From SIG603 sp964370115 (GTDB lineage: Bacteria > Bacillota > Clostridia > Oscillospirales > Acutalibacteraceae): a stretch of 64,000 nucleotides of DNA. Positions within the stretch are counted from its first letter, which is position 1; each line of letters begins with the position of its first letter. The stretch lies in the NCBI GenBank assembly GCA_964370115.1, contig CAYJIA010000003.1, positions 14,933 to 78,932 of the forward strand. Direction: 5' to 3'. The notes under the pieces were generated by a model that saw only the letters and a program-made list of their open reading frames with translations, ran no database searches and was not told the origin of the DNA. A program made the translations under genes and the position numbers. Positions 51,610-60,232 of the stretch are shown one piece after another.

Positions 51610-52605
51610 TTAAAGCACAAACCCTATCTTCTTCATCGTCTTAGCCAATGTTTTTCTGGCTATATAGTTTGCTTTTTCTGCGTTTTCTTTCATTAGTTTG
51701 TTTAGATAATCTTTTTCTAAAATTATCCTGTCGAACTCGTCTTGTATTGGTTTAAGCTCTGCCATCACACATTCGCCTACCGCAAGCTTAAAGTCGCCAT
51801 ATCCTTTGCCGTCAAATTCTTTTTCTATTTCTTCAAAGCTTTTGCCGTTTATGCAGGAGTATATTTCCATAAGGTTATTAATTCCGTTTTTGCCCTCGCC
51901 GTGTTTAACACAGGCGTCGCTGTCGGTCACTGCACGCTTGAATTTTTTGATTATCTCATCTGGCTTATCCAAAATTGTGATGTAGCTGTTTGCGTTGTCG
52001 TCAGATTTTGACATTTTTTTCATAGGGTCTTGTAAAGACATTACCCTTGCGCCAAATTTTGGAGTAATTCCCTCTGGAACAACAAAGGTTGGTGAATAGG
52101 CGTTGTTAAAACGCTCCGCTACATTTCTTGCAAGCTCTATGTGTTGTTTCTGGTCGGCGCCAACCGGTACACAATCTGTTTGATATAAAAGTATATCCGC
52201 TGCCATAAGTGCAGGATAGGTGAAAAGGCCTGCGTTTATATTGTCGGCGTTTTTCTCTGACTTGTCTTTAAACTGTGTCATTCTTGAAAGCTCGCCAAAC
52301 TGAGTATAGCAGTTTAACAGCCAAGCAAGCTGTGAGTGTGCTGGAACATGGCTTTGCAAAAATAGAATAGATTTTTCTGTGTCTACGCCCATTGCTAATA
52401 GTAGCGCATATGAAATAAGCGTATTTTTTCTTAAATCTGCAGGCGTTTGTCTTACTGTAATTGCGTGTAAATCTACAACGGAGTAAATACAACTGTAGTC
52501 GTTTTGCATATTTACCCAGTTTTTAAGTGCTCCAAGATAGTTTCCAAGCGTAAAAACACCTGTTGACTGTATTCCACTGAATACGGTTTTTTTATTGTCA
52601 CTCAT
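51610..52605 (-). CDS. trpS: tryptophanyl-tRNA synthetase
   Basis: A 331-aa class Ic synthetase: FSGIQSTGVFTLGNYLGAL near residue 8 (HIGH-type site, here GNYLG), QSHVPAHSQLAWLLNC near 85, MAADILLYQTDCVPVGADQKQH near 135 (quoted by key residues D, Q, VGADQ) and KKMSKSD near 196. It charges tRNA-Trp. It lies 2 bases after the aminotransferase on one transcript started behind a T-box with a UGG specifier, so both genes respond to uncharged tRNA-Trp. Confidence 0.95.
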   Translation of the reverse strand: MSDNKKTVFSGIQSTGVFTLGNYLGALKNWVNMQNDYSCIYSVVDLHAITVRQTPADLRKNTLISYALLLAMGVDTEKSILFLQSHVPAHSQLAWLLNCYTQFGELSRMTQFKDKSEKNADNINAGLFTYPALMAADILLYQTDCVPVGADQKQHIELARNVAERFNNAYSPTFVVPEGITPKFGARVMSLQDPMKKMSKSDDNANSYITILDKPDEIIKKFKRAVTDSDACVKHGEGKNGINNLMEIYSCINGKSFEEIEKEFDGKGYGDFKLAVGECVMAELKPIQDEFDRIILEKDYLNKLMKENAEKANYIARKTLAKTMKKIGFVL

Positions 52606-52607
52606 AA

Positions 52608-53804
52608 TTATTTTTCTCCTAACATTTCTCTAATAACTTTGCCTAAAGTCTCTATGCCCTTTGAAAGTTGCTCGTCTGTAGGGGTAGAGAAGTTTATTCT
52701 AAAGCAGTCGCTTCCCATGCTCTCGTCTGGCAAAAACGCAGTGCCCGGAACTACACAAACTTTATTTTCCACACCTTTTCTGCAAAATTCCATCATGTCA
52801 ACGCCTTTTGGAAGTTTGCACCATGCAAAAAGTCCGCCCTCAAATTTTTCCCATGTTATGTATGGCGATAGGTGTTTTTCCATAAGCTCTAGCGTGAATT
52901 TTCTCTTTTTAGAGTATAGCTGCCTTAAATAGTCTAAATGTGCGTTGAAGTCGTATTTTTCCATGTACTCGGCACAAACAATTTGCGCCCAGATGTTTGA
53001 GTGCACGTCTTGACCTTGTTTGCAAACTATCATTTTTTGTAAGACGTCTTTAGGTCCCTGTGCAAAACCTACCCTCATACCAGGGGATATAACTTTGCTA
53101 AATGACCCTGCATAAAGTACGACACCGCTGTCGTCAAAGCTTTTAATGCATGGAAGCGACTCGCCCTCGTATCTAAGCTCACCATATGGGTTGTCCTCTA
53201 AAACCAGCACTTCATATTTTTTTGCAAGCTCATATAATTTTTTGCGCTTTTCAAGACTCATTGTAATTCCTGATGGATTTTGGAAATTTGGTATAGTGTA
53301 AATAAATTTCACATTTTTTTCGGTTTGTAGGGCTTTTTCTAGGTCTTCCATGTTCATTCCGTCGCTCTCCATGTCAATGCCTACGAGTTTTGCTCTGTAT
53401 GAACGGAAAGTGTTAAGACAACCTACAAAACTAGGGTTTTCACAAATAACGGTGTCACCCTCGTTTAAAAGCGCTTTTGAAAGTAAATCGGCAATTTGTT
53501 GTGCGCCACTTGTGATGATTAGATCATCATTGTCAGTTCCTATATTATATCTATCTTTTAAGTCTTTCTTTAAAATATTCCTAAGCGGAATATAACCCTC
53601 TGTAATGCTATACTGCAAGGCAGAGACGGGGTTGTCTTGTAATAGTTTTTGAGAAATTTCTGCTATTTCCTTTGCTGGGAATGCATCTGGCGCTGGGTTT
53701 CCTGCTGAAAGTGAAATATACTCTGGATTTGCAGCGTACTTAAATATTTCTCTAACTGCTGAGGGTTTTAGCTCTTTTACTCTGTCTGAAAAATTGTAAT
53801 TCAT
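52608..53804 (-). CDS. PLP-dependent aminotransferase (class I/II, 2-aminoadipate/aromatic-type)
   Basis: A 398-aa fold-type I aminotransferase: YISLSAGNPAPDAFP near residue 29, LQYSITEGYIPLRNIL near 63, TSGAQQIADLLSKALLNEGD near 97, IPNFQNPSGITMS near 172, YAGSFSKVISPGMRVGF near 232 (PLP Lys in SFSK) and FRINFST near the end. This is the LysN/MocR-like subgroup (2-aminoadipate, branched-chain or aromatic amino acids). Control by a Trp T-box and linkage with trpS suggest action on tryptophan or another aromatic amino acid (inference). TTAAAGGAGAA precedes the ATG. Confidence 0.88.
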   Translation of the reverse strand: MNYNFSDRVKELKPSAVREIFKYAANPEYISLSAGNPAPDAFPAKEIAEISQKLLQDNPVSALQYSITEGYIPLRNILKKDLKDRYNIGTDNDDLIITSGAQQIADLLSKALLNEGDTVICENPSFVGCLNTFRSYRAKLVGIDMESDGMNMEDLEKALQTEKNVKFIYTIPNFQNPSGITMSLEKRKKLYELAKKYEVLVLEDNPYGELRYEGESLPCIKSFDDSGVVLYAGSFSKVISPGMRVGFAQGPKDVLQKMIVCKQGQDVHSNIWAQIVCAEYMEKYDFNAHLDYLRQLYSKKRKFTLELMEKHLSPYITWEKFEGGLFAWCKLPKGVDMMEFCRKGVENKVCVVPGTAFLPDESMGSDCFRINFSTPTDEQLSKGIETLGKVIREMLGEK

Positions 53805-53835
53805 AAATGTTCTCCTTTAAAATTAAAAAATGAAA

Positions 53836-54060
53836 ATAAAAAAAGTCCCTTATAAAAAAGGGACAAAATAATCTGCGGTACCACCCAAATTGGTTTTTAA
53901 TAAAAAACCCACTCGAAACTTTAACGCAGTAAACGTCGAAGCATTTCCTCTTCGCCCTCAAATGTCCATTCACAAAGAAAAATTTATCTGCCTCACAGCA
54001 AATGGCAAACTCTCTTAAAAATTTGTTCTAAGTTACTATTCATTTTCATAGGTTTTTATA
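53836..54060 (-). promoter_or_regulatory. T-box riboswitch with UGG (Trp) specifier
   Basis: On the minus strand the leader has stem I features (AAGAGAG; GTGAATGGACATTTGAGGGC), in which GAA-UGG-ACA-UUUGAG matches the specifier-loop pattern GAA-NNN-NNN-UUUGAG; the specifier codon is UGG (53968-53966). The T-box proper is GGGTGGTACCGCAG (53886-53873), followed by the terminator AGGGAC-...-GTCCCT (stem 53864-53859 / 53850-53845... i.e. GTCCCT-TTTTTATA-AGGGAC) and TTTTTTTATTTT. Uncharged tRNA-Trp would stabilise the antiterminator and switch on aminotransferase and trpS. Confidence 0.94.
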
Positions 54061-54069
54061 TTACTAATC

Positions 54070-54097
54070 ATTATACCATAGATATCTATTTTGTCAA
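54070..54097 (-). promoter_or_regulatory. consensus sigma-A promoter of the T-box leader
   Basis: Minus strand TTGACA (54097-54092) and TATAAT (54075-54070), both perfect, 16-base spacer. Confidence 0.85.
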
Positions 54098-54140
54098 ATA
54101 AGAATACTTCACAAAATGAACACAAATAATTCATTAAAAG

Positions 54141-54312
54141 TTGACAGTAACTTCCCTTTGTTTTAACAAAGTACTTATATAATAACATCATCAAAGAAAG
54201 TAATCTCACAAAAAGTGTTTTGACCGGTGCTTTAGTGAGTTTATATATAAATTATAATTGGATTAAGTTAAAAAAAGAACTCTCACCATATATTGTGGTG
54301 TGAGATTTTTTT
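54141..54312 (+). ncRNA. candidate small RNA between the T-box and spoIIE
   Basis: This part of the 54098-54481 gene-free stretch has promoter-like sequences (TTGACA 54141-54146; TATAAT 54178-54183, though not at standard spacing to each other) and ends in a terminator: TCTCACCA...TGGTGTGAGA (54281-54305) plus TTTTTTTT. No reading frame longer than a few codons is present. The rest (54313-54481) is the spoIIE control region, with TTGTCTAA-like and TGTCAAC sequences near Spo0A boxes (consensus TGNCGAA) and TATATAATT near 54437. Confidence 0.4.
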
Positions 54313-54481
54313 TGCACAAAAGTAGAAAAATAAAATCTTATGTCAACTTAATAGAAAGTGGTTCATTGTGTTAGAAACTTATAAAAAGTGACATAAAACA
54401 CTGACAATATTAGACAAGTTTAAAGCTTTCTTCTATATATAATTATGTCAACAAATAATTATATAAGGCGGTGCATTAGTT

Positions 54482-56794
54482 TTGGAAGAAAGAAAATATT
54501 TTGGTGTTAAAGAGAAGCTGTTTAGTTTTCTTGACACACCTATAGCGAAAAGACTTTGGGAGATAATGTTTAGTTTTGCGGCAGGGCTTTTATGTGCAAA
54601 GGGCATGGTTTTTGGCAATTACGCGCCTTTTGGGGTAGCCGTGGTGGCGGCTGTGCCCAAAAGTGGCATGTGGGCATCTCTTGCAGGCAGCTTGTTTGGG
54701 TATTTACTACCCTCACCCGTTTACATGTCCATAAGGTATATGGCAGCGGTTATTGCAGTGGCAATTATCAGATGGTCATTAAGCGAACTATCAAAAATTA
54801 CCTCTGCTCCATTTTATGCATCAATTTTGAGTTTATGCCCACTTTTGGTGACAGGATTTACAGTGGCTCTTGTAAACAACTCTTTATCCGCTACGACTGC
54901 AATGTATGTTGCAGAGGCCTTTTTGGCGGCTGGCTGTGCTTACTTTTTTTCTCGCACAGCGGTTTTGCTGACTGAAAAAAGAAAAAGAGGTGTTTTTGAC
55001 AACATAGACATAGCGTGCATGGCGATAAGCTTTGGTGTGGTAACGCTGTCTTTTACTCAGGTTGAAATAATGGGGGTATCTATCGGCAGAGTCTTGCTGA
55101 TACTTTTAGTCTTAGTCTGTGCAAATAACGGAGGAATTGCAGGAGGCGCCATAGTCGGTATAGCCTCGGGCGTAATTTCTGGACTTTCTACCGCTGGACT
55201 CTCTTATCTGTCGGGCGCATACGGCTTGGGCGGACTAATGGCAGGCGTTTTTTCAAACCTTGGAAAACTTGCAACCGCCATTGCCTTTATCGTTGCACAC
55301 GGCGTAGCGTCCTTGCAAATAGGAGAGGGAGTGCAAGTCGTAAACGGAACAATAGAAGTTGCCGTTGCAACAATAATGTATATGTTAATTCCAAAAAATG
55401 AATGGATAACGCGCGTCTTTTCTCTTAAAAGGGATAACCTCGCTGGAAACTCGATTAGGAGCAATGTCATTTTGCGCCTAAACCACGCATCGCTTGCACT
55501 TTCTAACGTATCAAACTGTGTGGAAGAGATATCGCAAAAACTCGAGAAATCATTCAAACCTAATATAAATCAGGTTTATAATAGTGCCGCGGGAGAGATA
55601 TGTGCTGCATGTGCTATGAGAGCCCTGTGCTGGAAAAATAATAAAGAGGCAACTGTGAAAGCTTTTTCTGGATTAAATAGCGTGCTCAGGGCAAAATCAA
55701 AAATAGAAAGTTCAGATTTCGGGCAAGAATTTTTAGATACTTGTAGCAGATCGGGCGAAATGCGAGAGGCAGTAAACAAACATTACAGAAATTTTGTTGC
55801 ACAGCAGTTTGCAGCACTTAGGGCGGCACAGGTAAGGGATATTGCCGGAGAGCAGTTCTTGACGACTTCTACCATGCTAAGCGATTTATCAAAAGAATTT
55901 TCACACTATGAACAGTTCGACGAGGACGCGGCACAAAAAGTTGCGGTAATACTGAAAAAACATGGAATTTTTCCTATGGAAATTTGCTGTAGAGTGGATA
56001 AAATGGACAGGATGACAGTAGAGGCAGAAATTGAAAGAGACATAAATGCGAAATTAAATAAAAGCCAGTTTGCAAGGGAAGTATCAAGTGCCTGTGGCAG
56101 AATATTTTCTCTGCCGTCGGTAAGTTTTGCAGACAACACCTGTAAACTTCAAATGTGCCAAAGGCCTGAGCTTGAAGTAGACACTGGCATGGACCAAAGC
56201 TCTGCCGGAAAACTTTGTGGAGATAGTGTGATAGGCTTTTACGACGGACAAGGAAATTACATAGCTATAGTGAGCGACGGAATGGGCACAGGCGGTATGG
56301 CGGCAGTCGACGGCACCATGGCATCATCTATGATGGAAAGTTTAATCAAGGCAGGGCTTGGATATAACACCTCGCTTAAAATGGTGAACTCTGCACTAAT
56401 GGCAAAATCGCAAAATGAAACCTTGGCAACGGTCGATATAGCTAGCATAGACTTATTCACAGGAAAATGTGAAATACGAAAAGCAGGAGCTACAATGAGC
56501 GTAATAAAAAAAGGTAAAAAAGTAGAGAAAATAGAGGCGAACTCCTTGCCAGTTGGAATAATGAAAGAAGTGGAGTTTAAAAGGGAGAAGGTGAATTTGA
56601 AAATTGGTGATATGGTGGTGATGCTTTCAGACGGTGTTACATCGACAGGCACAGATTGGATACTAGAAATGGTTGCAGACTTTTGCGAAGACGATCCAAA
56701 TCTGCTTGCAAGGCGAATTGTAAGCCACGCAAAGGGTATGAGAAACGACGGAAAAAGTGACGACATCAGTGCCTTTGTAATATTCGTCAAATAA
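54482..56794 (+). CDS. spoIIE: stage II sporulation protein E
   Basis: A 770-aa protein in three parts: about ten N-terminal membrane helices (residues 25-300), a central region (to about 560) that in B. subtilis binds FtsZ, and a C-terminal PP2C-type phosphatase (IAIVSDGMGTGGMAA near 600, ATVDIASIDLFTGKCEIRKAGA near 650, VVMLSDGVTSTG near 717). The Asp residues that bind Mn are present. It dephosphorylates SpoIIAA to activate sigma-F in the forespore. Start TTG 54482 follows AAGGCGGTG. Cysteine-rich CAACAMRALCWK near 378 is typical of clostridial SpoIIE. Confidence 0.95.
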   Translation: MEERKYFGVKEKLFSFLDTPIAKRLWEIMFSFAAGLLCAKGMVFGNYAPFGVAVVAAVPKSGMWASLAGSLFGYLLPSPVYMSIRYMAAVIAVAIIRWSLSELSKITSAPFYASILSLCPLLVTGFTVALVNNSLSATTAMYVAEAFLAAGCAYFFSRTAVLLTEKRKRGVFDNIDIACMAISFGVVTLSFTQVEIMGVSIGRVLLILLVLVCANNGGIAGGAIVGIASGVISGLSTAGLSYLSGAYGLGGLMAGVFSNLGKLATAIAFIVAHGVASLQIGEGVQVVNGTIEVAVATIMYMLIPKNEWITRVFSLKRDNLAGNSIRSNVILRLNHASLALSNVSNCVEEISQKLEKSFKPNINQVYNSAAGEICAACAMRALCWKNNKEATVKAFSGLNSVLRAKSKIESSDFGQEFLDTCSRSGEMREAVNKHYRNFVAQQFAALRAAQVRDIAGEQFLTTSTMLSDLSKEFSHYEQFDEDAAQKVAVILKKHGIFPMEICCRVDKMDRMTVEAEIERDINAKLNKSQFAREVSSACGRIFSLPSVSFADNTCKLQMCQRPELEVDTGMDQSSAGKLCGDSVIGFYDGQGNYIAIVSDGMGTGGMAAVDGTMASSMMESLIKAGLGYNTSLKMVNSALMAKSQNETLATVDIASIDLFTGKCEIRKAGATMSVIKKGKKVEKIEANSLPVGIMKEVEFKREKVNLKIGDMVVMLSDGVTSTGTDWILEMVADFCEDDPNLLARRIVSHAKGMRNDGKSDDISAFVIFVK

Positions 56795-56947
56795 TTAAAA
56801 GTTTTTTGTTACTTATTTTTGAAACTGAAAAATTATTTACAGATTAAGTAAAATATTTTTAGGAAAATAAATATTTCTCTTGTTAAAAGCACATAAAAGT
56901 TGTAAAATAAATATGTAAAAAATAAAGTGACAGGGGTGAATATAAAA

Positions 56948-57598
56948 ATGAGGATAAGAACCAAGACTTGGGCAAGGCCGGAACTTGCAATGTGCAACTA
57001 CTATGTGGATGATCCAATTGAGTTTAAAAACAGATGGAAGCAGTTTTTTAAAAACGACCAGCCTATACATCTTGATTTAGGTTGTGGTAAATGCACATTT
57101 TTGGCAGAGCTTGCATACAGAGAGAGGGATATAAACTTCATAGGCGTGGACATAAGCGTAGACATGCTAGGTGTTGCAAGAAGGAACATCAGCGCAAGGT
57201 ACGATAAAGAAACCGTAAGTAACGTGGCACTTTTGTCGTATAATATCGAAAAAATAGCCGATGTCATAGGCGAGGAAGAAAAAGTTTCGAGAATATATAT
57301 AAACTTTTGTAATCCGTGGCCAAAGGCAGGCTGTCACAAGAGGAGACTTACACATACTAGACAACTTGAGATTTATAAAAAGCTACTCAAAAAAGATGGT
57401 GAAATTTGGTTTAAGACAGACGATGATTTGCTATTTTTATCTTCACTTCGTTATTTTTTAGAGGCGGGTTTTGGTATTTACCAAAAAATCCATGATTTAA
57501 ATGCATTGCCCGAAATGAACAACATCATGTCAGAGCACGAGGTTATGTTTGAAAATCGTGGAATAAAAACAAAGGCTATTAAAGCCAGATTATTATAA
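56948..57598 (+). CDS. trmB: tRNA (guanine(46)-N7)-methyltransferase
   Basis: A 216-aa methyltransferase: HLDLGCGKCTFLAELA near residue 40 (SAM motif I), FIGVDISVDML, and NFCNPWPKAGCHKRRLTH near 125, the TrmB catalytic PWPK-x-RH-like motif, then FKTDDDLLFL. GGGGTGA supports ATG 56948 over GTG 56927. Serine dehydratase starts 17 bases after the stop. Confidence 0.93.
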   Translation: MRIRTKTWARPELAMCNYYVDDPIEFKNRWKQFFKNDQPIHLDLGCGKCTFLAELAYRERDINFIGVDISVDMLGVARRNISARYDKETVSNVALLSYNIEKIADVIGEEEKVSRIYINFCNPWPKAGCHKRRLTHTRQLEIYKKLLKKDGEIWFKTDDDLLFLSSLRYFLEAGFGIYQKIHDLNALPEMNNIMSEHEVMFENRGIKTKAIKARLL

Positions 57599-57615
57599 AT
57601 TAAAAGGAAAAATGT

Positions 57616-58821
57616 ATGGAGTCGATAAAAGAGTTATACAGAATAGGCAGAGGTCCCTCAAGTTCTCACACAATGGGACCTGAGTTTGCCTGTGAATATT
57701 TTTTGGAAAAATGTACAGGGGCAAAAACATTTGAGGTCGTATTATATGGCTCTCTTTGCAAAACAGGCAAGGGACATATGACAGACGAAGTTATACTAAA
57801 CACGCTAGGAGCAGACAGAACCGCCCTTGTTTGGGACAGTGAAAAAGAAGATTTAGAACACCCTAATACCATGACGATAAAAGGTTTTGATGAAAAAGGC
57901 AAAGAGATTTCACAAAACACGTTTTTTAGTGTAGGTGGCGGAAAAATAGTGATAGACGGACAAAATGCCACATCGGCACAAGACGTGTATCCGCACACGA
58001 GCTTTGAGGGAATAAAAAGATACTGTGACCAAAAAGGTATACGTATTTGGGAATATGTAAAAAAAGTTGAGGGAGAAGAGATTTTTTCATACCTTGATGC
58101 CGTATGGGAACAGATGAAATCTGCCGTGGTAAAAGGAATAAACAGCGAGGGCGAGCTTTCTGGAGGGCTTGGCGTTCAAAGAAAAGCGAAACTGCTGTTT
58201 AATCAAAGGCATATAGACGAAAGCCCTGAAACAAAGGAACATAGGCTAGTGTGCTCATATGCATTTGCGGTAAGCGAAGAAAATGCAGCGGCAGGAATGA
58301 TAGTGACTGCGCCTACCTGTGGAGCTTGTGGAGTTTTACCAGCTGTAATGTATTATATGCAACAGAAAAAAGGTTTTTCTGATTTTGAGATAGTAAAGGC
58401 GCTTGCAACAGCAGGGCTTATCGGAAATCTTATAAAGACTAATGCATCTATAAGCGGAGCCGAGTGTGGTTGCCAAGCGGAGATAGGCAGTGCCTGCTCA
58501 ATGGCGGCGGCAGGGCTAGCAGAGCTGTTCGGAATGGACTTAGACCAAGTTGAGTATGCCGCAGAGGTTGCGATGGAGCACCACCTAGGTCTTACTTGCG
58601 ACCCGATAAACGGCCTTGTGCAAATTCCTTGTATAGAGAGAAATGCAGTAGGAGCAATGAGGGCGATAAACGCACTGAGCTTTGCAAACTTTTTGACTCA
58701 TACAAGAAAAATTTCTTTTGACGTGGTAATAAAAACAATGTACGAAACAGGGCTTGATTTGTTTTGCAAGTATAAAGAAACAAGCGAAGGCGGCCTTGCA
58801 AAGACCTATCATGAAAAATAA
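57616..58821 (+). CDS. sdaA: L-serine ammonia-lyase, single-chain iron-sulfur type
   Basis: A 401-aa fused enzyme: beta-type domain with GRGPSSSHTMGPEFA near residue 13, and alpha-type domain with APTCGACGVLPAVMYY near 233, SGAECGCQAEIGSACSMAAAG near 279 (given by its three Cys) and IPCIERNAVGAM near 335. The cysteines bind a [4Fe-4S] cluster that activates serine for dehydration to pyruvate and ammonia. The fused form is like E. coli SdaA, whereas many Firmicutes have two subunits. It ends at a terminator that overlaps the tRNA-Pro promoter. Confidence 0.93.
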   Translation: MESIKELYRIGRGPSSSHTMGPEFACEYFLEKCTGAKTFEVVLYGSLCKTGKGHMTDEVILNTLGADRTALVWDSEKEDLEHPNTMTIKGFDEKGKEISQNTFFSVGGGKIVIDGQNATSAQDVYPHTSFEGIKRYCDQKGIRIWEYVKKVEGEEIFSYLDAVWEQMKSAVVKGINSEGELSGGLGVQRKAKLLFNQRHIDESPETKEHRLVCSYAFAVSEENAAAGMIVTAPTCGACGVLPAVMYYMQQKKGFSDFEIVKALATAGLIGNLIKTNASISGAECGCQAEIGSACSMAAAGLAELFGMDLDQVEYAAEVAMEHHLGLTCDPINGLVQIPCIERNAVGAMRAINALSFANFLTHTRKISFDVVIKTMYETGLDLFCKYKETSEGGLAKTYHEK

Positions 58822-58843
58822 TTAATAAAAAAATAAAAAATTT

Positions 58844-58883
58844 GAGACAAGCTCTTGACAGGGCTTGTCTTTTGATATATAAT
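58844..58883 (+). promoter_or_regulatory. sdaA terminator overlapping the tRNA-Pro promoter
   Basis: AGACAAGC (58844-58851) and GCTTGTCT (58863-58870) plus TTT form a terminator whose loop contains TTGACA (58855-58860). With TATAAT at 58878-58883 and a 17-base spacer it is a perfect consensus promoter, starting about 24 bases before the tRNA. Confidence 0.85.
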
Positions 58884-58913
58884 AGCCAAGTAGCATTTGA
58901 AAAGTTAATAAAA

Positions 58914-58989
58914 CGAGGTGTAGCGCAGATGGTAGCGCGCTTGGTTTGGGACCAAGATGCCGCAGGTTCGAATCCTGTCACCTCGACCA
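58914..58989 (+). tRNA. tRNA-Pro (anticodon UGG)
   Basis: A 76-nt cloverleaf: acceptor CGAGGTG/CACCTCG, D-arm GCGC-AGATGGTA-GCGC, anticodon arm CTTGG-TTTGGGA-CCAAG with UGG at 34-36, T-arm GCAGG-TTCGAAT-CCTGT, discriminator A and encoded CCA (58987-58989). A consensus promoter precedes it and a terminator follows. Confidence 0.97.
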
Positions 58990-58992
58990 GAA

Positions 58993-59028
58993 AACAAGTA
59001 ATGCCAGGGGGGTTGCTTGTTTTTTTAT
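58993..59028 (+). terminator. terminator of tRNA-Pro
   Basis: AACAAGTAA (58993-59001) pairs with TTGCTTGTT (59013-59021), one G-U pair, followed by TTTTTT. Confidence 0.85.
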
Positions 59029-59092
59029 TTTATCAAAAAATGGCACAGTTAAGCGAAAGTTTTTCTAGTTGCGTATTAATCTATTTTATATA

Positions 59093-59135
59093 AAAAATCT
59101 TCGCAGAAAATTTATCTGCGAAGATTTTTAATTTT
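59093..59135. terminator. strong bidirectional terminator
   Basis: AAAAATCTTCGCAG (59093-59106) and CTGCGAAGATTTTT (59116-59129) form a perfect 14-bp stem with a T-run on both strands. Nothing obvious ends here except read-through from the tRNA. Confidence 0.85.
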
Positions 59136-59228
59136 GACCACATGTTAGCCACAGTTGGGGGAAATGCCTATCGTTACCACTGTATTTCTTTGCTTAAGCA
59201 TATCAAATTTTGATACCGATAATATTGC

Positions 59229-59480
59229 TTGACACGAAAAATAAAAAGTGCTATATTTAAGAAAATGAAGTAAGAGGTGTGACAATGGTTAGATAGTAAT
59301 TCAAGTTTTATTAATAGTGAATTTTAGTCGAAAGCGATTTTGCTTTGGTCTATATTTCTTATTGTAATTTGGATTGCTAACTGCTTTACAGCAGTGTTTT
59401 GTCGCACTATTTTTATACCTAAGTGATACAAAAACTCCGATTATGATAACGCAACTTCGCTATTATAATCGGAGTTAATT
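59229..59480 (+). ncRNA. candidate small RNA or decayed gene upstream of a methyltransferase
   Basis: TTGACA (59229-59234) and TATATT (59252-59257), 17 bases apart, start a transcript that meets AAGAGGTGTGAC-ATG-GTTAGATAG (a ribosome site with a 3-codon frame near 59285), a hairpin ACTGCT-TTAC-AGCAGT (59378-59393), and a final stem AACTCCGATTAT...ATAATCGGAGTT (59433-59476) with AATTTATTTT after it. No long frame exists. It may be a leader, an sRNA, or the remains of a gene whose start is frameshifted. Confidence 0.4.
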
Positions 59481-59505
59481 TATTTTATGAAAAGAGGAAA
59501 TTATT

Positions 59506-60198
59506 ATGAGTATAGAAAAAATGGATGAATTTTTTACAGCGCGTGTTGAAGGGTATGAAAACCAAATGATATATAACGTAGAGGGCTGTGCCGAGGGATA
59601 TGTGAAAATGGCAGAGCTTGTAAAGGAGTTATCGACAAATGATGAATCGCTTAAACTGCTAGATTTAGGCTGTGGCACGGGTCTTGAGCTTGACGAGATT
59701 TTTAAACTGTTACCCGAAACTTCGGTAACGGGCATAGATTTAACACAGGCGATGCTTGATAAATTACAGGAAAAACACGCAGACAAAAATCTAAACCTAA
59801 TATGCGGTAGCTATTTTGATGTAAACTTTGGCGAAAACTGCTTTGATGTTGCGGTGTCTTTTCAAACCATGCATCATTTCTCTTACGAGAAAAAAATAGG
59901 CTTGTATGAAAAAATCAACAGAGCACTAACCGTGGGTGGCGTGTATATTGAGTGCGACTATATGGTAGAGGAGCAAGCCGAGGAAGATTTGTATTTTTCG
60001 GAAAATGCAAGATTAAGGGCAGAAATAGGCGTGGGCGAAGATGAATTTTACCACTACGACACGCCTTGCACTATAGAAAACCAAATAGAGATGTTTAAAA
60101 AAGCTGGGTTTAGCGATGTAAAAAAAGTCTATCGTGTAGAGAATACGACGATTGTTGTTGCAAAAAAAATTATCGAGAATGTATGTACACAAGTTTAA
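59506..60198 (+). CDS. class I SAM-dependent methyltransferase
   Basis: A 230-aa methyltransferase (methyltransferase_11/25 type): LDLGCGTGLELDEIF near residue 50 (motif I), GIDLTQAMLDKL (motif II), DVAVSFQTMHHFSYEKK near 120 and YIECDYMV near 150. The N-terminal half ARVEGYENQMIYNVEG is shared by small-molecule methyltransferases of Clostridia. Substrate unknown. AAGAGGAAA precedes the ATG. The next gene starts 34 bases on and may be co-transcribed. Confidence 0.82.
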   Translation: MSIEKMDEFFTARVEGYENQMIYNVEGCAEGYVKMAELVKELSTNDESLKLLDLGCGTGLELDEIFKLLPETSVTGIDLTQAMLDKLQEKHADKNLNLICGSYFDVNFGENCFDVAVSFQTMHHFSYEKKIGLYEKINRALTVGGVYIECDYMVEEQAEEDLYFSENARLRAEIGVGEDEFYHYDTPCTIENQIEMFKKAGFSDVKKVYRVENTTIVVAKKIIENVCTQV

Positions 60199-60232
60199 AA
60201 GTGAAGTATAATTAATTAAAAGAGGTGGAAAT

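Noticed and set aside
58842..59093. An 83-aa frame covering the tRNA-Pro gene
   Set aside because: It runs through promoter, tRNA and terminator, and has no ribosome site; the tRNA cloverleaf explains the sequence.
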